From Streptosporangiaceae bacterium (GTDB taxonomy: Bacteria; Actinomycetota; Actinomycetes; Streptosporangiales; Streptosporangiaceae): 48,966 nt of DNA. Location of the stretch: assembly GCA_019245115.1 (NCBI GenBank), contig JAFARZ010000193.1:1-48966 (forward strand), in the 5' to 3' direction. Numbering within the stretch: the stretch's first letter is position 1; each line of letters opens with the position of its first letter. This document shows positions 25,794-36,116 of the stretch, one piece after another. Under the pieces are notes generated by a model. That model did not search any database. It was not told where the DNA came from and saw nothing but the letters and a program-made list of their open reading frames with translations. Position numbers and translations under genes: made by a program.

Positions 25794-27398
25794 ATGGTGG
25801 GCCTGTGCGCCGTGGGCCACGATGGCAGGGTGGGATTCAACGCGGTCTTGTTGATCATCATCGTGCTGGTGAGCTACCCGGTGGCGTGGTGGCGTGACGG
25901 TTGTCCGGGTGCCATACGGGGGCATATCCGGGCGCGCAGCTGGGGGCTGCTGCTGCCCCCTGTCGCGCTGATGTACGCGGGCGTCAGCACCCCCCATCAT
26001 TGGCTGGTCATCGCCGAGGTACCGGCGGGCTGTCTGATCATGATCTTCGCGCCCCGGGCCGCGAGGAAGATCGTGCCGTTCGCTTTGCTCGGGCTGGCAT
26101 TGGTCGGAGTTGTGCTGGCCCGGCGATTCCAGGAGGGATTCTTCGAGCAGTACCAGTATGGCCTGGTGCTGGCGGACGCTGGCTCCTCGCGGAAGTTCCT
26201 GGTGCTGCCGGAGTCGGGGCTGTTCCTGATCGCCGGTCTCTGGGTGTCGACCCGGGTCCGGGCGCCTGGTTCGAAGTGGATCACCGCGATAGTCAGGCGC
26301 TGGTGGCGAAGCAGGGGCGGCGGCGTCCTGCCGGGCCAGGAACTGCTGCTCCTGCTGGTGATGGTGCTGACCATCCTGCTTACCCACAACTGGCTGGGCA
26401 ATTATGGCCTGACGCCCGAGGAGTCCGTCGTGTTGAACGTGGCGGCCGGTGTGGGGGCGATGATGCTGGTATTCCGGTCGCGGTTGTGGGCCGCGACAGC
26501 GGCCGCCGCCGGCCTGGTGGTCCTCGGTACGTACGGGATCCTCGTGGCCATCTACTGGCCAGGTATGCCGGGAAGATGGTACGGCGTGGTCGCGCTCGAC
26601 ACCGAAGGGCACGCGTTCTTCGGCGGCATCATCGAGGGAACGGTGCTGCTCACATTGGGGGTGTGGCTGGCGCCGCGCGTGATGGGACAGCATCTGGGCC
26701 TGCGGGAAGCGGAGCTCGCGGCCAGGGCCGAACGCCTGACCGAGCGGGTGCAGACGCTCACTCAGACCCGCAGCGACGCCGTCGACACCGCGGCGGCCGA
26801 GCTGCGTCGCATCGAGCGCGACCTGCACGACGGTGCGCAGGCCCGTCTGGTGGCCCTCGGCATGAGCTTGCAAGCCGCCGAGCGGCTGTTCAAGTCCAGC
26901 CCGGAAGCCGCGCTGGCCCTGGTCAGCGAGGCAAAGGAGGCGTCCTCACGAGCCCTTACCGAGCTACGCGGCCTGGTCCGCGGTATCTACCCGCCGGTGC
27001 TGGCCGACCGCGGCCTCGCCGATGCGGTGAAGGCGCTCGCCCTGGACACGCCGCTCCACACGGTGGTGGACATCGACCTGCCGGGCGAGGTTGAGATGCC
27101 GGTCGGCTCGGCAGTGTATTTCGCCGTCGCCGAAGCATTGACCAACGCCGCGAAGCACTCCGGCGCCCGCACCATACGCATCCAGCTCCACTACGAGCAT
27201 GAAACACTCCGTGCCGAGGTCATCGACGACGGCGCGGGCGGCGCGGATCCGGAACAGGGCACCGGGCTGAAGGGAGTGGAGCGCAGGCTGGCCACGTTTG
27301 ATGGCATCCTGGCCGTGAGCAGCCCGCCGGGCGGGCCGACCATCGTCGTCATCGAGGTGCCGTGCGCGTTGTCATCGCCGAAGATCTCTTCCTGCTGA
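25794..27398 (+). CDS. NarL-family sensor histidine kinase
   Basis: A 534-residue membrane sensor. Residues 1 to about 300 contain seven or eight hydrophobic segments, so sensing probably occurs in the membrane. The HisKA_3 dimerisation and phosphoacceptor motif is RRIERDLHDGAQARLVALGM with H345. The HATPase domain follows with FAVAEALTNAAKHSGA as N-box and DDGAGGADPEQGTGLKGVERR as G-box. It should autophosphorylate and pass phosphate to the response regulator whose gene overlaps its 3' end by 37 bases. The ATG at 25794 is the earliest start; a GTG at 25829 (VGFNAVLLIII) would give a cleaner membrane start. Confidence 0.92.
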   Translation: MVGLCAVGHDGRVGFNAVLLIIIVLVSYPVAWWRDGCPGAIRGHIRARSWGLLLPPVALMYAGVSTPHHWLVIAEVPAGCLIMIFAPRAARKIVPFALLGLALVGVVLARRFQEGFFEQYQYGLVLADAGSSRKFLVLPESGLFLIAGLWVSTRVRAPGSKWITAIVRRWWRSRGGGVLPGQELLLLLVMVLTILLTHNWLGNYGLTPEESVVLNVAAGVGAMMLVFRSRLWAATAAAAGLVVLGTYGILVAIYWPGMPGRWYGVVALDTEGHAFFGGIIEGTVLLTLGVWLAPRVMGQHLGLREAELAARAERLTERVQTLTQTRSDAVDTAAAELRRIERDLHDGAQARLVALGMSLQAAERLFKSSPEAALALVSEAKEASSRALTELRGLVRGIYPPVLADRGLADAVKALALDTPLHTVVDIDLPGEVEMPVGSAVYFAVAEALTNAAKHSGARTIRIQLHYEHETLRAEVIDDGAGGADPEQGTGLKGVERRLATFDGILAVSSPPGGPTIVVIEVPCALSSPKISSC

Positions 27399-28006
27399 GG
27401 GAGGGCCTGGTCCGGCTGCTGGAAGCGCACGGGTTCGAGATCGTGGCGGCGGTGGGGACCGCGCCGGAGCTCCTGACCGCGCTGATCCAGCACCGCCCCG
27501 ACGTCGGGATCGTCGACGTCCGCCTGCCGCCGACCCACACCGACGACGGCCTGCGCGCCGCCATCGAGGCCCGTGGAGAGGTCCCTGGCCTCCCGGTCCT
27601 CGTGCTCTCCCAGTACGTCGAGCAGCTGTACGCCCGCGAACTGCTCGCCGATCAGGCCGGTGGCGTCGGCTACCTGCTGAAGGACCGCGTCTTCAACGAC
27701 GAGGCGTTCACCGGCGCGATCCGCACGGTGGCCGCCGGCGGCACCGTCCTCGACCCCGAGGTGGTCCAGAAGCTGCTCAGCAAGCACACCGACGGTAAAC
27801 CCATAGCCCGCCTCACCCCGCGGGAGCGTGAGGTGCTCGCGCTGATGGCGGAGGGCCGGTCGAACGCGGCGATCGCCCAGCGCCTGCACATCACGGAGAA
27901 GGCGGTCAGCAAGCACGCCGCCGGCATCTTCGCCAAACTGGACCTGGCCCAGTCCGACGACGACAACCGCCGCGTCCTGGCCGTCCTTGCCTACCTGGAG
28001 ACATAG
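27362..28006 (+). CDS. LuxR/NarL-type response regulator
   Basis: A 214-residue regulator. The receiver domain has the acidic pocket E7-D8, phosphoacceptor D52 (IVDVRLPP), S83 and K107 (YLLKDRV). The LuxR-type DNA-binding domain is LTPREREVLALMAEGRSNAA followed by IAQRLHITEKAVSKHAAGIF. It pairs with the histidine kinase encoded just upstream; the GTG at 27362 lies inside the kinase reading frame, indicating tight coupling. The target genes are unknown. The direct-repeat cluster at 25589-25624 upstream of the kinase is a candidate autoregulatory site. A methyltransferase gene follows after nine bases. Confidence 0.95.
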   Translation: MRVVIAEDLFLLREGLVRLLEAHGFEIVAAVGTAPELLTALIQHRPDVGIVDVRLPPTHTDDGLRAAIEARGEVPGLPVLVLSQYVEQLYARELLADQAGGVGYLLKDRVFNDEAFTGAIRTVAAGGTVLDPEVVQKLLSKHTDGKPIARLTPREREVLALMAEGRSNAAIAQRLHITEKAVSKHAAGIFAKLDLAQSDDDNRRVLAVLAYLET

Positions 28007-29593
<1,587 letters not shown>

Positions 29594-29600
<7 letters not shown>

Positions 29601-30310
29601 GGCTTGACCGCGTATACCACGAGGCTTTTCCCGATCACCGGATTCAGGACACGTTCTGTCACGCGTGTTACTTTCGGCCGTTTCATGATGTCCCACACCA
29701 GCAGCCGGTGGTAGGCGGACGCGAGCGGATGGTCGTCCTTTCCGACCCCGACCGCGCACTTCAGCCACCAGTACGGCGAGTGCAGTCCGTGCGCATGGTG
29801 GTGCCACCGCGGTTCCAGCCCGGCCCGGGCCAGTTTGGCCTCCAGTTCCACCCGGGTGTAGATGCGCACATGGCCGCCCGGCACCTCGTGGTACTCACTG
29901 GACAGCGCCCAGCAGATCCGCTCCGGGAAGAAGGCGGGGACGGTGATCGCGGCCAGCCCACCGGGCCGCAGCACCCGCGCGAGCTCGGACATCGCCCGCT
30001 GGTCGTCAAGGACGTGCTCGAGAACTTCAGCGGCTATAACCCGATCAAAAGCATTATCACCGAACGGCATCTCCGTGGCGTCCCCTGAGATCGCTTCAGC
30101 GCCCGATGTTCGGCTTCCGGCTTCGCCGGCCGCCGCCATGGCACTGAACATCCCTTTGACCGGCTGGAGTTCGCTCGGTTCGAGGTCGAACGCCACTACC
30201 CGTCCGCCGCGCCGGTACACCTCGAACGCGTGCCTGCCTCCGCCGCAGCCCATGTCGAGCACGCGGTTACCGGGGCGGATCGGGAACCGTTTGAAGTCAA
30301 CGGTCAGCAC
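29594..30310 (-). CDS. Class I SAM-dependent methyltransferase (Methyltransf_11 type)
   Basis: A 238-residue methyltransferase. Motif I is VLDMGCGGGRHAFEVYRRGG, followed by VVAFDLEPSEL, the GDATEMPFGDNAFDRVIAAE segment and VLRPGGLAAITVPAFFPE. The C-terminal half contains a His/Trp-rich stretch (WHHHAHGLHSPYWW). The substrate is probably a glycosylated intermediate made by its operon partners, which is inference from position. The GTG at 30310 overlaps the glycosyltransferase stop by seven bases, and its own stop overlaps the toroid-protein start. Confidence 0.9.
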
Positions 30311-31527
30311 AGTGGCGTCCCGTACACTTCGACGGTCGCACGCGCGACGGCGGACCAGGCAAACCGTTCGCGCACCCGCGCCAGCGCTCGCGAACTCAGC
30401 GCTTCGCGCATCGCTGGGGAGTCGTGCAGCCGCCGCAGCACGGCGGCCAGTTCTTCACTGTCCCCGGGCTTGACCAGCACCGCCCCAGCTTTTTGCGGCA
30501 GAGCCCCGGTCACCTCGGGCAGCGCACCGGTCCGGCTGGCGACCAGCGGCGTCCCGGACGCCATGTGCTCCACGGCCGGCAGCGAGAACCCCTCGTACAG
30601 TGACGGGACCACCGCGATCTCCGCGCTGGCCAGCAGCGCGGAGTACGCGGCGTCGTCCAGACCGTGGGTGAACGTGACCCGGTCGGAGAGGGAAAGCTGG
30701 GCGGCCAGCCGTTCTGTATCGGGCGCGGGCTTGCCCACGATCATCAGATGCGCGTCCCGCTCGGTGACCAGCTTCCCGACGGCCCGCACCAGCGTGGAGA
30801 CTCCTTTGATCGCGGAGTCCGCGCTGGCCACGGCCACGATTCGCCCAGGCACCCGGTGACCCTCGCGCGGATGGAAGATCCGCGTGTCCACCCCCAGCGG
30901 GATGATGTGCACGTTGTCCGGACGGACCCGGAAATCACGGCATATGTCACGCTTGGAGGAATCCGACACGGTGATCAGCGGGCCGACCCGCCGGGCGACC
31001 CTGGCCTGCATCCGGACGAAGCCGTACCAGCGTCTCCGGGACAGCTTGTTCAGCCCGCTCAGCCCGCCGAGGTCGATGCGCCGGTCCACGCTTATCGGGT
31101 GGTGGATGCTGGTGACCAGCGGCAGGCCGAGCCGCCGCAGGCCGAGCATGCCGTAACCGAGCCCCTGGTTGTCGTGCACGACGTCGAAGTCATGCCGCCG
31201 CGCGGCCAGCGTACGCAGCGCCCGGATGCTGAAGGTGAGCGGCTCAGGGAACGCGCCGCCCCACATCATCGCGGTCTCCATGACGTCGGTCCAGTCCCGG
31301 TATTCGTCCAGCCGCGGCGTCCGGAACGGATCGTCGTCCCGGTACAGGTCGAGGCTGGGCAGTTCGCGCAGGACCGGGCCGTCGTCCAGTTCGGGATAGG
31401 GCTGCCCGGAGAACACCTCGACGGAATGCCCGAGAGCCGCCAGTTCCCTGCTCAGATGGCGTACATAGACGCCCTGACCGCCACAGTGCGGTTTGCTGCG
31501 ATAAGAGAGCAACGCGATCCGCAACAT
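30304..31527 (-). CDS. GT4-family glycosyltransferase
   Basis: A 407-residue GT-B glycosyltransferase. The N-terminus reads LRIALLSYRSKPHCGGQGVY, with the usual glycine-rich acceptor loop, and the C-terminal donor domain holds the EX7E motif in YEGFSLPAVEHMASGTPLV. It transfers a sugar from a nucleotide donor to an unidentified acceptor at the cytoplasmic face. I start at the ATG at 31527; a GTG at 31533 preceded by TAAGGT could also serve as a leaderless start. It lies between a multi-pass membrane protein gene and the methyltransferase in one operon. Confidence 0.92.
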   Translation of the reverse strand: MLRIALLSYRSKPHCGGQGVYVRHLSRELAALGHSVEVFSGQPYPELDDGPVLRELPSLDLYRDDDPFRTPRLDEYRDWTDVMETAMMWGGAFPEPLTFSIRALRTLAARRHDFDVVHDNQGLGYGMLGLRRLGLPLVTSIHHPISVDRRIDLGGLSGLNKLSRRRWYGFVRMQARVARRVGPLITVSDSSKRDICRDFRVRPDNVHIIPLGVDTRIFHPREGHRVPGRIVAVASADSAIKGVSTLVRAVGKLVTERDAHLMIVGKPAPDTERLAAQLSLSDRVTFTHGLDDAAYSALLASAEIAVVPSLYEGFSLPAVEHMASGTPLVASRTGALPEVTGALPQKAGAVLVKPGDSEELAAVLRRLHDSPAMREALSSRALARVRERFAWSAVARATVEVYGTPLC

Positions 31528-31587
31528 GGCCACGCCGCACCTTACCACTCAGTAGCCTTCTGGCTTTCCGATACGGCTGTTTCCGCC

Positions 31588-33237
31588 TCAGCAGACGCCG
31601 GGGGCCGGCGGGGCGATCAGCTTGAGCAGGTTTTCGTTATTCCAGACCACGATGGTGAAGCCACTCGCACGGTAGGTCGCGGTAGGCGGGCCGAACTGGG
31701 CACGGGCTTGCGCCATCCACTCCGCCGGCGTGCCGGCCGCGCATCCCACGTGCCGGCTGGGCGGCATCACCAGGAACGTGGCGTCGTGCAGCTTGTGGTC
31801 GTACCAGGACCTGAGGGTGTCCCGCTGGATGGCTTCGACCCGGCCGTCGGCGCCCCGGTTGACCGGCCTGACCTGTACCTGGCCTCCGCTGTCCACCGTT
31901 ACGCTGCTGGCGTTCCAGTAGGTGGCCAGCCCGTAACGCAGGTCATGGGAGCGCAGCCAGCTCGCGAGCTGGAAGTTGGCGTCGTATCCGGGCTGCTGCA
32001 CGAAATTGTGGGCCAGGATCAGGCAGTAGCAGGCCAGCACCGCCCCGAGCGCGGCGAGGTGGCGGCGGCTGATGAACTGGCCGGCCAGCAGCCTTCCCGC
32101 CAGGACCGCCCCGACGGGCAGCGCTCCGGCGATCTCGTGCGGACCGCCGACCACGTCCGGGCTGCCGCTGAACGTGTACGCGGCCAGCAGCACGACCATG
32201 GCCGTCGCCAGCACCTGCACGACAAGGTCGCTCGTGCCGAACCGGCGCAGGGCTCGCGTGACTCCCCAGCCGGCCAGCGCCACCCCGGCCAGGTGGATGA
32301 GAAAGACGGCGGCGCCCGGGCCGAGTTGCTGGCCGGAGAAATCGGCGCCGAAGACCAGCAGGATGCTCTCCGCCGTCACCCCGAGGTGGCTGAACAGGTC
32401 GACGACCGGCGAGAACGTGGTGACGGGCGGCGTGACGGAGAACCCGCCGGCCTGCTGGATCAGCCGCAGCGCCACGGCCGCGACCCCGGTGGAGACTATC
32501 GCCCCGGCCGCCAGCGTCAGCTCGTACCAGGACCCGGGCAGGTTCTGGACCAGGTGCTCGCGCCGGCCGTACACCCGGATGGCGCATACCACGACGATCG
32601 GCAGCGCACCCTCGTAGGTGACCAGCGGATCGGCGATCTGCGCCCAGGCCAGCAGCACGGCCACCGCGACCGGAACCGGCCAGCGCGGCCGTGCCCGGTC
32701 AAGGATCAACCAGATGATCAGCAGCGGGACCTGCGTGCCGATGTGGTCGGGATCATTCAGCATCGTGGCCGAGGTCCCGCCCAGCGGCGGCGCGAGCATG
32801 ATCCCGGCCGCGACCAGTGCCCGGACGAGGCCCTCGCGGCCGTCTGCCCGTCCCTTGGCCAGCACCGCGGCGCCGATGACCACCAGCGTGTAGGTCAGCG
32901 CGGCGGAGACGTGCGCGGCGCTGGCGCCGAGCCCGCGGGCCGCCTCGGTCAGCATGTATTCCGGCAGCTCGGTGGTGTAGAAGGAGATGTCGGTCAGGGT
33001 CCAGCCGCGCAGCAACAGGTTGCCGTGCAGCATGTCCCACCCCTGCAGCGCGTTCGACGCCCCGTCCGACATGACGAAGACGGTTTGCGCTTGCCGCAGG
33101 TAGATCGCGAACAGCACCATGCCGGATACCACGAACCCGGCGGGCCACCACCACCGCCGGTACCGCGTCAGCAACGCGGGCGTTTGTTCCTCGTGAGTGA
33201 CAGGAACGTCGGCGGGCACTTTCAGCTCAGACGCCAT
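31588..33237 (-). CDS. Multi-pass membrane protein, possible GT-C-like enzyme
   Basis: A 549-residue protein with about ten to twelve membrane helices. A large first extracytoplasmic loop contains VMSDGASNALQGWDMLHGNL with an Asp, and a later loop includes TSATMLNDPDHIG. The C-terminal about 110 residues (from YWNASSVTVDSGGQVQ) form a soluble domain. The topology resembles GT-C glycosyltransferases (GT39/GT83 type) that use polyprenyl-phosphate sugars, with an Asp in the first loop as candidate catalytic residue. I cannot confirm this. As first gene of the operon it might export or finish the product of the following glycosyltransferase. Confidence 0.75.
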   Translation of the reverse strand: MASELKVPADVPVTHEEQTPALLTRYRRWWWPAGFVVSGMVLFAIYLRQAQTVFVMSDGASNALQGWDMLHGNLLLRGWTLTDISFYTTELPEYMLTEAARGLGASAAHVSAALTYTLVVIGAAVLAKGRADGREGLVRALVAAGIMLAPPLGGTSATMLNDPDHIGTQVPLLIIWLILDRARPRWPVPVAVAVLLAWAQIADPLVTYEGALPIVVVCAIRVYGRREHLVQNLPGSWYELTLAAGAIVSTGVAAVALRLIQQAGGFSVTPPVTTFSPVVDLFSHLGVTAESILLVFGADFSGQQLGPGAAVFLIHLAGVALAGWGVTRALRRFGTSDLVVQVLATAMVVLLAAYTFSGSPDVVGGPHEIAGALPVGAVLAGRLLAGQFISRRHLAALGAVLACYCLILAHNFVQQPGYDANFQLASWLRSHDLRYGLATYWNASSVTVDSGGQVQVRPVNRGADGRVEAIQRDTLRSWYDHKLHDATFLVMPPSRHVGCAAGTPAEWMAQARAQFGPPTATYRASGFTIVVWNNENLLKLIAPPAPGVC

Positions 33238-33372
33238 GTCACCGCGCTAGATAGGCGACACACGGCCGTATGGTAACGCGAAATCCGATCCTCCCGCAGG
33301 TCCTTGACCTCGCCTGGCCTGCCGCGTGCCGGACCGCTGTACGATTTCCCACGTCTGCGAGGAGGTTCCGGC

Positions 33373-34650
33373 TTGCCGCACAGGTTCCCGGCGTTGATCG
33401 CCGCCCCCGCCGCCGGTCAGCAATCGCTGTGGCTCACCAACGCGCGTCTGTTCGACGGAACCGGCGGCCCGATCCGCGAGGACGCCGCGGTTCTGGTCGA
33501 CGGCGGGTGCATCAGACGGATCGGCGACGCAGGCGACCCGTGTCCGGAGGGCGCGCGGATCATCGACCTGGCGCGCCGCGTGCTGATGCCCGGTCTGATC
33601 GACGCCCACACGCACGCGTCCGGCGAGGTGCCGGCCGTCGCGAAGGGCGCGGAAGCTCCGCTGCCCGGCACCGCGGCCCATTTCCTCCAGGCTGAGCTGC
33701 GCGGATACCTGCGTCTCGGCGTCACCACGATCCGGGTTTGCGGCTCGCAGGGCCTGATGCCGCAGGAGGCCAGGCAGGCCATGCGGTACGGCGCGTTCCG
33801 CGGACCTCGGCTGCTGACCTGCGCGAAGATCATCTCCGCCACCGCCCCCGGCGGCCGCTTCTATGGCGACATGTACCGTGAGGCGGACGGTCCCGATGAC
33901 ATGCGCCGGGCGGTTCGGGAGCAGGTGCGGGCCGGAGCCGACTTCATCAAGGTGATGACGACCGGCGCGCGGTCCAACGAGCTGGAGGACCCCGAGCCGC
34001 TCCAGCTCACCGACGGGGAGCTGGCCGCCGTGGTCGAGGAGGCGCACCGGCTGGGTTACCGGGTATGCGCGCACGCCGAGGGCCTGGACGGTTGCGAGGC
34101 GGCCATCAGGCACGGCGTGGACACCATCGAGCACGGTATGTACCTGCACCATCGGCCCGACCTGCTGGCCGCGATGGCGGCGGGCGGCCAGGTCCTCGTA
34201 CCGACCCTGTCGGGCTACTACTGGATGGCCGGCCTCGGCGAGGTGATCGATCCGGCCGGCGCGCAGGCGCGCCCCGACATGCCCCCGATGCTCGCCGAGC
34301 TGGCGGTGCACAACCTGATGGAGGGCGCGGGCACGATGCGCGCGGCCAGCCAGGCGGGGGTCAGGATCGCCCTGGGCAGCGACACGAACCTGGCCGCCGG
34401 CCTGGAGGCACAGCGCATGGTCCACCACGGCCTGGATCCCGCCGAGACGCTGATCGCGGCGACCAGGACCGCCGCGGAAGCCCTAGGCCTGGCAGACGAA
34501 CTCGGCACGATCGCCGAAGGCAAGCTGGCCGACCTCCTGGTGGTCGACGACGACCCGCTGACCGACATTGGCGTCCTCGCCGATCCCGCCCGCATTCACC
34601 TGGTACTCCAGCTCGGCGTCCCCGTAGCCGGAGCCCTGGTCCCTCCATGA
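33373..34650 (+). CDS. Amidohydrolase-superfamily metal-dependent hydrolase
   Basis: A 425-residue TIM-barrel amidohydrolase of the prolidase/imidazolonepropionase-like type. Metal and catalytic motifs are DAHTHASG (HxH), DFIKVMTTGA (the bridging Lys), CAHAEG, DTIEHGM and ALGSDTN. A C-terminal composite beta domain follows (GKLADLLVVDDDPL). Relatives cleave N-acyl or dipeptide-like bonds; the substrate is unknown. I selected the TTG at 33373 because GGAGG is seven bases upstream; the frame is open further 5' but without a ribosome site. It diverges from the membrane protein gene and is followed by a rhomboid-like gene. Confidence 0.9.
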   Translation: MPHRFPALIAAPAAGQQSLWLTNARLFDGTGGPIREDAAVLVDGGCIRRIGDAGDPCPEGARIIDLARRVLMPGLIDAHTHASGEVPAVAKGAEAPLPGTAAHFLQAELRGYLRLGVTTIRVCGSQGLMPQEARQAMRYGAFRGPRLLTCAKIISATAPGGRFYGDMYREADGPDDMRRAVREQVRAGADFIKVMTTGARSNELEDPEPLQLTDGELAAVVEEAHRLGYRVCAHAEGLDGCEAAIRHGVDTIEHGMYLHHRPDLLAAMAAGGQVLVPTLSGYYWMAGLGEVIDPAGAQARPDMPPMLAELAVHNLMEGAGTMRAASQAGVRIALGSDTNLAAGLEAQRMVHHGLDPAETLIAATRTAAEALGLADELGTIAEGKLADLLVVDDDPLTDIGVLADPARIHLVLQLGVPVAGALVPP

Positions 34651-34669
34651 CCCTCAGTAACCTAAAGAC

Positions 34670-35368
34670 ATGTCCACGTCGCCTGGCCGGACGATCCCAC
34701 GTCGCGGCCTGGCCATGCGAGGTCCGCGCAGATTCGGCGTCCCGGGCGTCCGGGGCATCCCTGATGGCATCTTTCGCCGGTACGCGTTCGCCTGGTCGTA
34801 TCTGACCGGCTATGTGATCGCCGAAATTGTCTATGCGGCGCTGAGCCCGTCCGCGCGAGCGGCGCTGACCGGCTGGGCGACCACCAGCGTCGCCAACCTG
34901 GAGCACGAGCCGGCCGGGCCGCTGATCGCGTCGGCGTTCACCGGGTCGGGGGACTATGTCGCCTTGCCGCTGCTGATCGCGCTCGCGGTGTTCGGCGCCA
35001 ACCGCGCGCTGGGCAACGTCAGGACGGCACTGATCTGCGTGGCCGGGCACGTAATCGGCACGCTGGCCAGCGAAGGCATGGTCGCCTACCGGGTGGACGC
35101 TGGTCAGCTGCCGGTCAGCTACCGGCACCTGCAGGACGTGGGTCCCTCCTACATCGTGATGTCGGCCATCGTCATCGCGCTGGCCTGCGGGACCCGTCCG
35201 GCCCGCCTGGCCGCCGTGCTGGACCTCGGGATCCTGGTGTTCATCGGCGACGCCTTCGGCGGCCTCAGCCGGCTCGACGTCGCGGCGGTCGGGCACCTGA
35301 CCGCGGCGCTTACGGCACTGGCGTGCGTCACGCGATGTGCCCGACCGCGGTCCCGATCAGGTAGGTGA
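34670..35368 (+). CDS. Rhomboid-like integral membrane protein
   Basis: A 232-residue protein with about six hydrophobic segments. It resembles the actinobacterial rhomboid-like group in the stretch LEHEPAGPLIASAFTGSGDY, the helix AGHVIGTLASEG, and DVGPSYIVMSAIV. The catalytic GxSG of true rhomboids reads VGPSY here, so Gly is not in the first position before Ser and proteolytic activity is unproven. The ATG at 34670 follows TAACCT by six bases and has no Shine-Dalgarno, implying leaderless expression. The last 41 bases overlap the convergent VIT1-type gene. Confidence 0.75.
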   Translation: MSTSPGRTIPRRGLAMRGPRRFGVPGVRGIPDGIFRRYAFAWSYLTGYVIAEIVYAALSPSARAALTGWATTSVANLEHEPAGPLIASAFTGSGDYVALPLLIALAVFGANRALGNVRTALICVAGHVIGTLASEGMVAYRVDAGQLPVSYRHLQDVGPSYIVMSAIVIALACGTRPARLAAVLDLGILVFIGDAFGGLSRLDVAAVGHLTAALTALACVTRCARPRSRSGR

Positions 35369-36059
35369 TCCCGGCGGCGAGCACGCCGAGGACCAACTGC
35401 CGCAACGCGCCACGCCAGAACGGCCGGTCGGCCAGCCGCGCCACCACGCCGCCGCCGCAAAACGCCGCCGCCGCCGACAGGCCGAGTGCCACACCGAGCG
35501 CCGTACCGAGCGCGGACAGCCCGAACAGGTACGGCAGCAGCGGTATCAGCGCGCCGACCGCGAAGCAGGCGAGGGACGCGCCCGCCGCGACGACCGGTGA
35601 CGGCAGGTCGCCCGGGTTGACTCCGAGCTCCTCCTGGGCGTGCATGGCCAGGGCCTTGTCCGGATGAGCCGAGATCTCGGCCGCCGCTTTCCGTGCCGTG
35701 GCCAGGCTGACGCCTCGGGCACGAAGCATGCCTGCCAGCTCGGCCTGCTCGGCGACGGGGTTGTGTTCCAGCTCGCGCCGTTCCTTGTCGACCTCCGCGT
35801 AGATGAGTTCGTTCTGCGATGAGACCGACACGAACTCGCCGGTAGCCATGGAAAACGCGCCGGCCGCCAGTCCCGCCAGCCCGGTGAGCACGATGGTGTG
35901 CTTGCTCCCGCCGCCCCCGCCGACCCCTGCGATCAGCGACACGTTGGTGACAAGTCCGTCCATGGCGCCGAAGACAGCCGGGCGCAGCCAGCCGCCAGAC
36001 ACATCCCGGTGCTGGTGGCCGTGCACCTCGGCACGCGGGTTGTCATGTGAACTCGTCAT
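35328..36059 (-). CDS. VIT1/CCC1-family Fe/Mn transporter
   Basis: A 243-residue membrane transporter. The first helix contains PAVFGAMDGLVTNVSLIAGV, the family signature, followed by AAGAFSMATGEFVSVSSQNE. The cytoplasmic metal-binding region has the Glu-rich stretch VDKERRELEHNPVAEQAELA. C-terminal helices include ALIPLLPYLFGLSALGTA and a final GVLAAGITYLIGTAVG. It probably removes iron or manganese from the cytoplasm. The N-terminal His-rich HGHQHRD may also bind metal. The ATG at 36059 is used. It is unlikely to belong to the peptide-transporter operon, which ends 58 bases away on the same strand. Confidence 0.92.
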   Translation of the reverse strand: MTSSHDNPRAEVHGHQHRDVSGGWLRPAVFGAMDGLVTNVSLIAGVGGGGGSKHTIVLTGLAGLAAGAFSMATGEFVSVSSQNELIYAEVDKERRELEHNPVAEQAELAGMLRARGVSLATARKAAAEISAHPDKALAMHAQEELGVNPGDLPSPVVAAGASLACFAVGALIPLLPYLFGLSALGTALGVALGLSAAAAFCGGGVVARLADRPFWRGALRQLVLGVLAAGITYLIGTAVGHIA

Positions 36060-36116
36060 ACCAGGCCGTCACGCGAGGTCGTCATGCCAATGTCTTCCTA
36101 CGAATCAGGACACACC

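Noticed and set aside
30664..33276. 870-codon plus-strand frame opposite the glycosyltransferase and membrane protein
   Set aside because: It is antisense to convincing genes, low-complexity and without any domain.
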